Source: CAVSWN01 sp046728115 (GTDB lineage Bacteria > Acidobacteriota > Vicinamibacteria > Vicinamibacterales > CAVVIG01). From it: a DNA stretch of 20,888 nucleotides. The notes below the pieces were generated by a model. That model did not search any database. It saw only the letters and a list, made by a program, of their open reading frames with translations, and was not told the DNA's origin. The DNA lies in NCBI GenBank assembly GCA_046728115.1, contig JBKPDW010000305.1:1-20888 (forward strand). The letters run 5' to 3'. This document shows positions 1 through 7,365 of the stretch, in pieces; position 1 is the first letter of the stretch; every line of letters begins with the position of its first letter. The position numbers were made by a program, and so were the translations under genes.

Positions 1-58
1 GGAATTCACGAACGAATGCGAGGCGCAAATCCATAGGCGACACTCCATGCCACGGCAT
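1..58 (-). CDS. IS481-like transposase, N-terminal 19 residues (partial)
   Basis: Only the first 19 codons are inside the window, reading MPWHGVSPMDLRLAFVREF. This matches the typical opening of IS481-type transposases, which continue into a helix-turn-helix and a DDE integrase core (not visible here). The start is well supported: GGAGG lies 5 bases upstream of the ATG at 58-56. Whether the transposase is intact cannot be judged. The identification rests on recall of the family opening and on the terminal repeats just upstream. Confidence 0.7.
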   Translation of the reverse strand, partial: MPWHGVSPMDLRLAFVREF

Positions 59-88
59 CGCTTCCTCCAGCGAAACAGTGGCGAAAAG

Positions 89-133
89 TGTTACCTATGT
101 CTCCGGACAACTTTGTTACCTATGTCTCCGGAC
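89..133. repeat. Doubled terminal repeat of the insertion sequence
   Basis: Two exact copies of TGTTACCTATGTCTCCGGAC lie at 89-108 and 114-133, a period of 25 bp. They sit between the transposase start and the outer end of the element, where a transposase binding site would be expected. A paired site like this may let two transposase subunits bind side by side at the end (inference). Confidence 0.75.
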
Positions 134-156
134 TGAGCCGAGGCGTCGCTGAAGGG

Positions 157-537
157 TCATTTCAGTTCAACGACAATCAGTTCGATCGTCTTGTCCGTGC
201 CGTTGACGTCCTTGTGCATGACGCCCGGCGGCATCGGTTCCTGCCAATAGGCCTTTCCGGTTTCGTAGTGCGTGACGGTCGCCTTTCCGTCGGCCGTCAC
301 CGTCTTCAGATCGCCGCCAACGATTCCGATGACCGTGCGATACCGATCGTGGCGATGGAGCGTCGACTCGGTGCGCGGCGGGATGATGCTTTTCCACGAT
401 GTCGCCCTGTCGTTATCGAACTGCGGCACGCGTTGCATCTCGGCGCGAGGCTGCCCGACAAGGACTACGACCAGAGCACTACCAATGGCGACCGCTCCCA
501 CGAGGAGCGACGTGCCGATCCTGCCTTTGCTATCCAT
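157..537 (-). CDS. Membrane-anchored cupin-fold protein
   Basis: A 126-residue protein with one hydrophobic N-terminal segment (about residues 8-28, signal anchor or uncleaved signal) followed by a single cupin barrel. Cupin motif 1 is seen around H61-R-H63 with a following GIVGG turn, and motif 2 as PPGVMH with H108, so a metal site is plausible; the usual motif 1 glutamate is not obvious. The start chosen has AGGAGG 7 bases upstream. An alternative ATG at 555 overlaps the stop of the preceding amidohydrolase gene (TGATG), so the genes are coupled either way. It is the last gene of a permease-amidohydrolase-cupin operon and the barrel probably faces the periplasm. Substrate unknown. Confidence 0.75.
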   Translation of the reverse strand: MDSKGRIGTSLLVGAVAIGSALVVVLVGQPRAEMQRVPQFDNDRATSWKSIIPPRTESTLHRHDRYRTVIGIVGGDLKTVTADGKATVTHYETGKAYWQEPMPPGVMHKDVNGTDKTIELIVVELK

Positions 538-554
538 CCCACCCCTCCTGGCCA

Positions 555-1544
555 TCACGCGACAGAAACGCCCAACAAGCGGGCCGCATTCTGCCACCGG
601 ATCGCTTCTCGCTCCTCTTCCGTGATCGGTAGATTCCCGATCGCGTCGAGCATCGATGGAATGCTGCCGATCTGGTGCGGGTAGTCGCTGCCGGCCAGCA
701 CATGGTCCGCGCCGGCGAACTCGATCGCAAGCTCGAGTGCGCCTTGATTGAAGTTCACGGTGTCGTAGTAGAAGTTGCGGAGATACGTGCTCGGCGGTCG
801 GTCGATGTGCGCGCGGCACTCGCGAAATGCATCAAAGCCTCGATCGAGCCGCTCGGCGAGGTACGGAATCGCACCGCCGAGATGGCAGAGCGCCCATCGA
901 ATCCTGGGATACCGCGCGGCCACGCCACTGAACACGATGGACGCCGCGGCCAGCGTCGTATCGAACAGAAATCCGACGAGCGGCATCAGCCAGTATTCCT
1001 GCATCATGTCCACGTTCACCGGGTGCGCCGGGTGAATGTAGAGGACGGCGTCGACGTCGTTGGCGGCTTCGTAGATCGGCCAGAAGCACTGGTCGCTCAG
1101 GGCCACACCGTTGATGTTGCTGAACAGCATCGCGCCACGCATTCCCAGTTCGCACGTTGCCCGCCGGAACTCGGTCACCGACGCCGCCGGATCGTTGAGT
1201 GGCAGTGTTGCCAGCGACGTAAAGCGCCGGCCGCGCGTCTCCATCGCCTCTTTGAACTCGTCGTTCACCATCGACGCAAGTCTGGCGGCGGTGGCTGGCG
1301 TTTCGACATGCGTACCCGGCGTGGTCAGGGTCACGACCTGCATCGTGACGCCATGCGATTCGAGGACGTCTTGCCGGTACGCCAGATCGCGATGCCCGCG
1401 TACGGCCACGTTGTAATCCCCCGGGTAGTGCAGATTCGGATTACCCTCGCGATCGATCGTCACTTTCACGCTGCTCTCGCCCGATCGCAGCGCCTGCATG
1501 TACTTCGGAGGATAGTAATGATTGTGAAAATCGATCACCGGCAT
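555..1544 (-). CDS. ACMSD-like amidohydrolase (amidohydrolase 2 family)
   Basis: A 329-residue metal-dependent TIM-barrel enzyme of the aminocarboxymuconate-semialdehyde decarboxylase group, whose members mostly remove CO2 from aromatic or muconate-type acids. Visible metal or catalytic signature: H7-N-H9 near the start, H171 in YIHPAHP, H221 in CHLGG, and D287 in the GSDYPH motif. Length fits the family (about 300-340). The ATG at 1544 is chosen because the HxH strand follows at once and GGAGA lies about 7 bases upstream, inside the permease gene. An upstream in-frame extension to 1664 lies wholly inside the permease and is discarded. The permease ahead may import the substrate; which acid is used cannot be read from the sequence. 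Confidence 0.85.
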   Translation of the reverse strand: MPVIDFHNHYYPPKYMQALRSGESSVKVTIDREGNPNLHYPGDYNVAVRGHRDLAYRQDVLESHGVTMQVVTLTTPGTHVETPATAARLASMVNDEFKEAMETRGRRFTSLATLPLNDPAASVTEFRRATCELGMRGAMLFSNINGVALSDQCFWPIYEAANDVDAVLYIHPAHPVNVDMMQEYWLMPLVGFLFDTTLAAASIVFSGVAARYPRIRWALCHLGGAIPYLAERLDRGFDAFRECRAHIDRPPSTYLRNFYYDTVNFNQGALELAIEFAGADHVLAGSDYPHQIGSIPSMLDAIGNLPITEEEREAIRWQNAARLLGVSVA

Positions 1545-2826
1545 GAACGCGTCTCCAAACGTAGTAGACCGGCAGCCCTGCGGCAACGAGGCCGAGGCCC
1601 CACAGGCTGTTGAGCGGATCGGACACGATTTGATTGAACACGATTGCGAGGCACACGGCGGCAAACAGGACCGGCGTGACGGGGAAGCCCGAGGCTGTGA
1701 ACGAGGGCACGTATTCAGGAGACCGGCGCAGCAGCATCGTTCCGATTGCGAGCGCGCCGAAGAATATCCACTCCGTGTAGACCACGCGTGAGACGATCGC
1801 GCCGTATGTGCCCGTCATGACCAGCGCCGACGACCAGACCGCCTGCGCCACAATCGCCAGATACGGCGTCCGGAACGTCGGGTGCAGCGATCCCATCCAG
1901 TTGAACAGCAAGCCGTCCTCGGCCATCGCGTAATAGACGCGCGGCCCAGCCAGAATGATTCCACTGTTGGCGCCGAGCGACGACACGATGACGAGCACCG
2001 AGATCGCGGACGCCGCCCTGCTGCCGGCCACCGCGGACGTCGCGTCGAATGCGATGTGCGTGGACGCCAGCACGCGCTCGAGCGGCAGCACGAGAAGGTA
2101 CGCCGCGTTCAACGCGAGATACACCACCACGACCACCACCGTGCCGATCATCAGCGCTCGAGGAATCGTGCGCTCCGGTGCTGTAGTTTCCTCCGCGGCG
2201 TAGGTGACCATGTGCCACCCACCGAACGCGAACAGACCAGCGACAAGCGCTCGCAGGAAACTCCGCGGCTCGACGCTCCCGACAGCCGCCGGCATCTGCA
2301 ACGTGCCGAGGCCGAACAGCACGACGAGAAGCCCTGCGATCGCGCCAATCTTCGTGACCGTCAGTCCCGTCTGCACGGCACTGCCCGGACGAACGCCGGC
2401 GTAGTTGATCGCGGACAACGCGACGATCCCCGCTACCGCGGTCAGGCGAATTCCCAGGTCGCCCATCGGCGCGATTGTCGCGACATACCGCGCGGACACC
2501 ATGGCGATGGCGGCGATGATGCCCGAGTGCATGCTCCAGAACATCGCCCAGCCCCAGAGAAATCCGGCGGCCGGCGAAAACATCTCGCGGAGGAACACGT
2601 ACACGCCGCCGGTCCGCGGCAACGCGGACGTCAGCTCCGCGCAAATACTGGCGCCGAACCATGTCAGCGCGCCGGCGGCGATCCACACGAGCAGCATCCC
2701 CGCGAACGTCGGCACGGCACGGCTCACCTCGGACGGTTGCACGAAGATCGACGAGCCCACGATGGTGCCCACCACCATTGCTGTTGCCTGAGTGAGGCCA
2801 ATGGAGCGGGTCAGTGAAGCTGGCAT
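1441..2826 (-). CDS. APC-superfamily amino-acid permease
   Basis: A 461-residue polytopic inner-membrane transporter of the APC (LAT-like) group, expected to have 12 membrane helices. The broken first helix carries VVGTIVGSSIFVQPSEV, the classic glycine-rich substrate motif of APC carriers, and AEETTAPERTIPRA is the conserved loop after helix 6. It probably imports an amino acid or related organic acid. The last 34 or so residues after YYVWRR are hydrophilic, without helix, and are read out of frame from the downstream amidohydrolase gene, giving a 104-bp overlap. They are probably a non-conserved tail after loss of an earlier stop. The ribosome site at the start is weak. It is the first gene of the operon. 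Confidence 0.88.
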   Translation of the reverse strand: MPASLTRSIGLTQATAMVVGTIVGSSIFVQPSEVSRAVPTFAGMLLVWIAAGALTWFGASICAELTSALPRTGGVYVFLREMFSPAAGFLWGWAMFWSMHSGIIAAIAMVSARYVATIAPMGDLGIRLTAVAGIVALSAINYAGVRPGSAVQTGLTVTKIGAIAGLLVVLFGLGTLQMPAAVGSVEPRSFLRALVAGLFAFGGWHMVTYAAEETTAPERTIPRALMIGTVVVVVVYLALNAAYLLVLPLERVLASTHIAFDATSAVAGSRAASAISVLVIVSSLGANSGIILAGPRVYYAMAEDGLLFNWMGSLHPTFRTPYLAIVAQAVWSSALVMTGTYGAIVSRVVYTEWIFFGALAIGTMLLRRSPEYVPSFTASGFPVTPVLFAAVCLAIVFNQIVSDPLNSLWGLGLVAAGLPVYYVWRRVHAGDRFSQSLLSSEVHAGAAIGREQRESDDRSRG

Positions 2827-3019
2827 TCCAGAGTTCAGAATTCAGAAATCAGAGTGATTGCAGATTGTGGATTGCGCGATGAAGTAAGTGTGTTGCAAAT
2901 GCCCCACCACTGAAGACACGGAGCGAAGCCCGCGATACGGACCGTTCAATGCTGTCACGTGCTCGAATCTCCACGTACGCGGATCCGCGATCGCTCGAAC
3001 TCCGAACTCTGAAATCCTA
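2827..3019. repeat. Intergenic low-complexity island with (GATTGNN)3
   Basis: A gene-free gap of 193 bp upstream of the permease and downstream of the ligase. It contains three tandem 7-bp units, GATTGCA, GATTGTG and GATTGCG (2856-2876); a GAAGACACGGAG motif near 2912; and related GAATTCAGAAATC (2839-2851) and GAACTCTGAAATC (about 3004-3016) stretches near its two ends. The heptad array recurs at 15887-15907. The permease promoter must also lie here, but no convincing -35/-10 pair was found. Function unknown. Confidence 0.6.
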
Positions 3020-4576
3020 TCATCGCGTCGGCGCTGGCAGTCCCGTGGTCTGCTGATAGATCGACTGAATCGTTGCGAACGTGTCGGCCTCTGCCGACGT
3101 CTTGTCCGTGCGATACCGCTTGACGCGGGCAAATCGGAGCGCGAGACCGCCGGGATATTGCGGGCTTCCCTGGATATCGTTGAACGCAATCTCGGCGACG
3201 ACCTCTGGTCGAATGTACACGGTGTACGAATCGCGGCCGACCTCGAGCTCGAGAAATCTGCTCGTCTGCCACTTCAGCATCTCGTCAGTGAGACCCTTGA
3301 ACGTCTTCCCGAGCATCACGAAACCGCCTCGTTCGGTATCGCGCGCGCCCAGGTGCAGGTTGCTCAACGTCCCTCGTCGGCGTCCGCTGCCCCATTCGGC
3401 TGCAAGAATCACGAGATCGAGCGTGCGTGCCTGCTTCACCTTCATCCACGCCCGGCCGCGGCGGCCGGCGGCGTAACGCCCATCGATTGCCTTCGCCATC
3501 ACGCCCTCATGACCGGTTGCGAGCGCGCGGACTGCAAAGGCCGCGGCTTCATCGGCGTTCGACGTCGGCAACCGCGGGACGAGATTCGCCGGCGGAACGC
3601 GACCGTCGAGGACCGCCACGCGGCGAGCCAGCGGCTCGTCGATCAGCGGATCGCCATCGAGATAGAGTGCGTCGAAAAACATGGGTGTAATCGGCATCTC
3701 CGCGCGCAGCGCTTCGACGTCGAGCTTGCGGCCGAATCTGCGCATCGTTTCCTGGAATGGCCTCGGCGAGCCATCAGGACGCAGCACGATCGCTTCCCCG
3801 TCGAGCACGATTTCGCGGGCGGGAATGGCACGCACCGCGGCGACGACTTCCGGGACCGCGGCGCTGACATCGCGCAAGGTGCGTGAGTACACACGCACAT
3901 CGTCCTCGACCTTGTGAACTTGAATGCGGGCGCCGTCGAGCTTGTATTCGAAAGATGCCTCGCCCAGGGATGCAATCGCGTCAGCAACATCCACCGCCGA
4001 TTCCGCCAGCATCGGCTGGACCGGGTGGAACGGCCGCAGCATGAATTGCGAGAGGCCCTGTGCGCCTCCGGCAAGCGCCGCCATGGCGACCGGTGCGAGG
4101 TCGCCGGCGAGCATCGAGGCGCGCCGAACGTCGGCGGCGGCCACCTGCGCTGCACGGGCGACAGCCTCCACCAGCACGCCCTCGAGCGCGCCCTGACGCA
4201 CCTCCCCGAACAGCAACCGAATGAGGTAATCCTGCTCGTCGCGTGTGGCGCGCCGGAACAGCTGACTGAGCAATTCCGCGCGGGCGTTGGACGATCCAGA
4301 GCCGATCGCAGCCACCACACGATCGAACGCGGCGTCCACGTCGGCGAGCTCGAGGCTCGGCGAATCGGCGGGAGGCGTATCGCGGAGGGCGGATAGCTGA
4401 GCACGCCCGATGCCGATCCGGCCCTGGCGGACTCCTCCGCTCAGGAACGCGATGACGATGTCCGAATCGGAGGGAGGCACGCGGGCGATCAGATCCGCCA
4501 GATGACGAATCTTCTCCAGCCGTCCAGCTGTCGCGGCCACCGACTGTGACGTCGCAACGACTTCGGACAGACGCAT
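3020..4576 (-). CDS. ATP-dependent DNA ligase
   Basis: A 518-residue ligase of the archaeal/mycobacterial LigB-like type. An alpha-helical N-terminal DNA-binding domain (about 1-200) precedes the nucleotidyltransferase core. Motif I is EYKLDGARIQ with K212 as the expected AMP-accepting lysine; motif III is around VLDGEAI (257-263); motif IV is EGVMAKA (357-363); motif V is WMKVKQ (377-382). An OB-fold follows and ends with a FARVKRYRTDK segment near the C-terminus. The start ATG at 4576 gives the normal family length; a longer in-frame start at 4660 would run into the promoter and start of the divergent gene. It seals nicks in DNA, presumably in repair, as bacteria use an NAD-dependent ligase for replication. 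No Ku or LigD partner is beside it. Confidence 0.92.
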   Translation of the reverse strand: MRLSEVVATSQSVAATAGRLEKIRHLADLIARVPPSDSDIVIAFLSGGVRQGRIGIGRAQLSALRDTPPADSPSLELADVDAAFDRVVAAIGSGSSNARAELLSQLFRRATRDEQDYLIRLLFGEVRQGALEGVLVEAVARAAQVAAADVRRASMLAGDLAPVAMAALAGGAQGLSQFMLRPFHPVQPMLAESAVDVADAIASLGEASFEYKLDGARIQVHKVEDDVRVYSRTLRDVSAAVPEVVAAVRAIPAREIVLDGEAIVLRPDGSPRPFQETMRRFGRKLDVEALRAEMPITPMFFDALYLDGDPLIDEPLARRVAVLDGRVPPANLVPRLPTSNADEAAAFAVRALATGHEGVMAKAIDGRYAAGRRGRAWMKVKQARTLDLVILAAEWGSGRRRGTLSNLHLGARDTERGGFVMLGKTFKGLTDEMLKWQTSRFLELEVGRDSYTVYIRPEVVAEIAFNDIQGSPQYPGGLALRFARVKRYRTDKTSAEADTFATIQSIYQQTTGLPAPTR

Positions 4577-4640
4577 TGGAAAATCGTACTCAATCCGAAT
4601 CACCGCCGGGAGCGTAGATACGCGACGGAGGTCTCCAGCG

Positions 4641-5060
4641 ATGTCAGAGGCAGCCAACATCCAGGTCGTGCAGGAAGCCTACGCGGCGTTCGCCAGGGGC
4701 GATATTCAGAGAATTCTGGACAGCCTCGACGACAACATCGTCTGGATCGGCGTGTACGGTGCGAGTCCCGCGGTGCCCACATCGGGTGAGCGACGAGGCA
4801 AGGCCGCCGTCAGCCAATTCTTCAAGACAGTCGCCGACACCGTGACATTCTCGCGATTCGAACCCAGGGAATTCGTCGCTACCGGCGACAAGGTCGTGAC
4901 GCTCGGGCACTAGACGGCGACGACTTCGATCGGCAGGCACTTCGATTCCGACTTCGCGATGGTCTTCACGCTCCGAAACGGAAAGGTCATTCGGTTTCAG
5001 GAGTTCACTGACTCGGCCGGCATCAATGTGGCTTACAATGTCGCGCCGGCGGCGGTGTAG
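4641..5060 (+). pseudogene. NTF2/SnoaL-like protein interrupted by an in-frame amber codon
   Basis: The reading frame opens with GGAGG 9 bases before ATG and codes for an NTF2-like (SnoaL) fold, a small cone-shaped barrel found in isomerases, hydrolases and ligand-binding proteins. After LGH there is TAG at 4911-4913 (codon 91). The same frame then continues without another stop for 48 codons to a TAG at 5058-5060, and that part (FAMVFTLRNGKVIRFQEFTD) is the normal C-terminal half of the family, where a tyrosine usually follows GH. So one base change (TAC or TAT to TAG) splits a 139-residue protein. It is either a recent nonsense mutation, a sequencing error or, less likely, suppressed amber. 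A protein ending at codon 90 would lack two strands of the barrel and probably not fold. Confidence 0.8.
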
Positions 5061-5104
5061 GACGTCGAGTGGCGACGCAGCTGTAATGCAGCGGTGACAC
5101 GTCA

Positions 5105-5581
5105 CTAATCGAATTCGCGCTTCGGCGGCGTCTGTTCCGGTCCGACGCGGCCGACGACGATTTCGGCGCGCGAGTAGTTTTCGGCCTTCATCTTGGCGCC
5201 GCCCAGTCGGCGTAGCATCGCGATCTGCCCGACGTGCGTCAGCGCATCTGCGATGGCGCCTTGGAAGAGTCGCTCCGGCGTCACTGCCAGCGGTGCGTCT
5301 GACGCGAGGTAGTCGTCGAAGCGTCGCACCGTGCTGAAGAAGCGTTCGACCTCGCCTTCCCACAGCTGAGGCGTGGAGTCGCTCCACGCCTCGGCGCCCT
5401 TGGCCTGCGACAGCGCCCAGTCGAACAGGTCGCCGATGTGGGCAAGGATCTTCGCGGGTGTTCTCGCCGATCCATCGGGGCTGAACGCCGCAAAACTCGC
5501 CGGTGCGTTCCGAACGGCTTTGCCACCGCGGTACGCGACGGTCGCCACGGTGTGCCGCAACAGCGCTCGCTTTTCGTCCAT
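5105..5581 (-). CDS. DinB-like four-helix protein
   Basis: A 158-residue protein of the DinB/DUF664 type, a four-helix bundle that often binds a divalent metal and includes thiol-dependent S-transferases. Helix segments ILAHIGDLFDWAL (H48) and DALTHVGQIAMLRRLGG (H116) match the conserved helix 2 and last-helix signatures; a third histidine is not clear. The ATG at 5581 is preferred over an upstream TTG at 5614, because the TTG would start inside the preceding gene. The gene lies 14 bp after the DDAH-like gene on the same strand and is probably cotranscribed with it. Substrate unknown. Confidence 0.75.
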   Translation of the reverse strand: MDEKRALLRHTVATVAYRGGKAVRNAPASFAAFSPDGSARTPAKILAHIGDLFDWALSQAKGAEAWSDSTPQLWEGEVERFFSTVRRFDDYLASDAPLAVTPERLFQGAIADALTHVGQIAMLRRLGGAKMKAENYSRAEIVVGRVGPEQTPPKREFD

Positions 5582-5595
5582 ATCGACGATCCTCT

Positions 5596-6393
5596 TCACA
5601 TTATGAGACTGCAACAGGTCACGGCGCCTTCAGCCTTCTGAAGCTCGCTGACGTCGACGAGCTCGACTTGAAGGCCAGCCCGCGCGATGCGGTCGGCCGT
5701 GCGCGGAAAAACATCCGGATAGATGATGCGATCCGTCAGACGGAGGGCGTTTGCCGCCATCGACTCGCGCGGATCGACGTCGACGAAGCGGTAGTCTTGA
5801 AACCAGCTCTTGTCGATCCACTCAGGGTTGACGAGCAACAGTTCGTTCGACAACGCGGTGACGGCGGATTTCAGATGCAGGCAGCCGCGAACGGGGACCG
5901 CGCACACCGTGTAGCCGAATCGCGAGACGATCCGATGGAGCTGCGCTGTCGCATGCTCGTTCGTTCGACGGGATTGGCCCACATACACCCGACCGTCGAC
6001 AACGAGCACGTCGCCACCGTCGATGGTGCCCGGCGGATCGATGTGGTGAAGCGTCCGGTATCGAGCCACGGCCTCGGCAACGCCGGGGATCTCGGCGCGC
6101 CGCGACTCGGCGCCGGGACGAGTCACGACCGCAATTTCGCCGAAGACCAGCGCGATGTCCTCGATGAAGACCGAGTCGGCCATCTCAGCCGTTGCGGAGA
6201 GGCGCTCGACCTGATATCCCGCAAGCCGCAACGCCTCTTCATAGGCGTGATGCTGCGATCGAGCCCGCTCGACGTCGATGGGCACTCGTTCCAGGTGGGT
6301 CAGCTCGCAGGCCGCCAACCCGGAACTGACCTCGCGCGTCAAAGCCACCGGCACAAGAGCGTCATGATAGATCGTGGCAGGAGCCCCAGCCAT
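5596..6393 (-). CDS. Dimethylarginine dimethylaminohydrolase-like (amidinotransferase fold) enzyme
   Basis: A 265-residue enzyme of the guanidino-modifying superfamily, closest in layout to DDAH, which hydrolyses methylated arginine to citrulline and methylamine. Expected active-site elements are present: FIED with D79, the GTIDGGDVLVVDGRVYVG strand, H173 in CLHLKSAVT, and a cysteine pair near the C-terminus (AVTCCSLI) where C260 aligns with the nucleophile. Length fits DDAH (about 255-285). The start at 6393 is chosen because the first conserved strand follows directly; the ribosome site is weak. Other members of the fold act on other guanidino compounds, so the exact substrate is not certain. 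It heads a two-gene unit with the DinB-like gene. Confidence 0.82.
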   Translation of the reverse strand: MAGAPATIYHDALVPVALTREVSSGLAACELTHLERVPIDVERARSQHHAYEEALRLAGYQVERLSATAEMADSVFIEDIALVFGEIAVVTRPGAESRRAEIPGVAEAVARYRTLHHIDPPGTIDGGDVLVVDGRVYVGQSRRTNEHATAQLHRIVSRFGYTVCAVPVRGCLHLKSAVTALSNELLLVNPEWIDKSWFQDYRFVDVDPRESMAANALRLTDRIIYPDVFPRTADRIARAGLQVELVDVSELQKAEGAVTCCSLIM

Positions 6394-6404
6394 GCACGAT
6401 TTGA

Positions 6405-6548
6405 TTTGCCTTCCGATCGCTGCGGGCAACGCCGGTGGTGTCTATCGTGGCGGCGGTGATGCTCGCCGTCATCGGCGCCTTTGCTGGTTGGCTGCACGCG
6501 CATCGAGCGAGTCGAATCGATCCGTCAGAAATTCTGAGAGACGCGTAG
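6405..6548 (+). pseudogene. C-terminal remnant of a MacB/FtsX-like ABC permease
   Basis: An open stretch without a start codon reads, from 6432, PVVSIVAAVMLAVIGAFAGW, then LHAHRASRIDPSEILRDA and TAG at 6546. This is the last membrane helix and the basic tail (RA-R-x-DP-x-x-x-LR) that ends MacB/FtsX-type permeases, including the large orphan permeases of Acidobacteriota. A TGA at 6402 closes the frame upstream and no other part of the permease is recognisable, so about 750 residues of a usual 800 are missing. It lies head to head with the DDAH-like gene, whose promoter must overlap it. Confidence 0.7.
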
Positions 6549-6608
6549 CGGTCACGACACCAATCTCTCCTGACTCGTATGAACAATGATAAAGTTTGAC
6601 TACTCAAA

Positions 6609-7268
6609 ATGCTCAGGAGGAAACTCAAGCGGTGGGCGCTCGCCACGCTGATTATCTGTGGTGGGCTCCTGCTGTTGTCCGGCGATTGGACGTCCGCATT
6701 CCTCTGGACCCTCCTGACTGGCGTGTCGGTCCTCCTGCTGTACGCGATGCTCGCCACTGAGCAGGATCTTGCGGACGAGCGTTTTCGTCCGCCATCGAGT
6801 GGTCAGGATCCAGTAGCGCTTCGCTGGATTCGCGTGTCGGCCCTCGCCGCGATGATCGTCGCGTCCCTCGATGGCGGGCGGTTCCACTGGTCGCCCTCGC
6901 CATCCGACATCGTTCGCGGTGTCGCCGTTGCCGGAACACTCCTGGCATTTTTGCTGTGTTTTCGCGCGATGATCGTGAACCGTTACTTTTCGGCCGTCAT
7001 TCGCATCCAGGTCGACCGCGGGCATCGGGTCGTCGACTCAGGTCCCTACGCGCTGATTCGTCACCCGGGCTACGCAGGGATGATCGTGGGAGTGCCGCTC
7101 CTGGCGCTTGCCCTCGGCTCGTGGTTGGGATTCGCGCTTGCGATCGTCTACTCGCTGCTGATCGTGCGACGTGTGTGGTTCGAGGATCGATACCTTCGCG
7201 AGAATCTACCGGGTTATCCAGCGTATGCCTCGCGCGTCAGGTTCCGCCTCGTTCCTGGCGTCTGGTAA
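6609..7268 (+). CDS. ICMT/phospholipid-methyltransferase-like integral membrane protein
   Basis: A 219-residue protein with about five to six hydrophobic segments. The C-terminal signature of the isoprenylcysteine carboxyl methyltransferase family is clear: GPYALIRHPGYAGMI (145-159), then an acidic-aromatic FEDRYLRENLPGYPAYASRV stretch (191-210). The RHP and the E...PGY motifs line the S-adenosylmethionine pocket in this family. In bacteria the methyl acceptor is mostly unknown; lipids or small thiols are possible. The ATG has no ribosome site ahead; an extended -10-like TGATAAAGT at 6587-6595 would put the transcript start only a few bases before it. The AGGAGG just after the start has no in-frame start codon downstream of it. 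Confidence 0.82.
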   Translation: MLRRKLKRWALATLIICGGLLLLSGDWTSAFLWTLLTGVSVLLLYAMLATEQDLADERFRPPSSGQDPVALRWIRVSALAAMIVASLDGGRFHWSPSPSDIVRGVAVAGTLLAFLLCFRAMIVNRYFSAVIRIQVDRGHRVVDSGPYALIRHPGYAGMIVGVPLLALALGSWLGFALAIVYSLLIVRRVWFEDRYLRENLPGYPAYASRVRFRLVPGVW

Positions 7269-7352
7269 CGACAAAAACGCAAAGCAAGCCCAAAGAGAAC
7301 GGTACGCTTTCGTACAAGCACCTCAGAAGTGGCTGGTCACGGTCCGTCTGAC

Positions 7353-7358
7353 TACAAT
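7353..7358 (+). promoter_or_regulatory. TACAAT -10 box, likely leaderless promoter of the acetamidase gene
   Basis: TACAAT ends 7 bases before the ATG at 7366, so transcription would begin at or next to the A of the start codon. No Shine-Dalgarno sequence precedes the ATG, which agrees with a leaderless message. No good -35 box was found 17 bp upstream. Confidence 0.5.
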
Positions 7359-7365
7359 TGGCGCG

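Larger units (their letters stand above)
1..133 (-). mobile_element. IS481-like insertion sequence, one end only
   Basis: The left edge holds the 5' end of an insertion sequence whose body lies outside the window. Seen: a transposase start with a strong ribosome site on the minus strand, preceded by two copies of a 20-bp sequence. Elements of the IS481 type carry transposases that open with a very similar MPW...MD...FV stretch. The outer boundary is put at the end of the outer repeat copy. This is inferred, because the other end and any target duplication cannot be seen. The element ends about 24 bp from the stop codon of the cupin gene, so it apparently inserted just downstream of that operon without breaking it. 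Confidence 0.75.

Noticed and set aside
675..1613. 312-codon open frame on the plus strand
   Set aside because: Antisense to the amidohydrolase; arginine/histidine-rich translation with no recognisable fold, a shadow of a GC-rich gene.
1882..2817. 311-codon open frame on the plus strand
   Set aside because: Antisense to the permease; composition (R, H, D rich) typical of a shadow frame.
5094..5105. GTGAC-AC-GTCAC palindrome between convergent genes
   Set aside because: The stem is only 5 bp with a 2-base loop and no T run; too weak to call a terminator.
6374..6589. 71-codon open frame on the plus strand
   Set aside because: Runs in another frame over the permease relic; the relic frame explains this DNA better.
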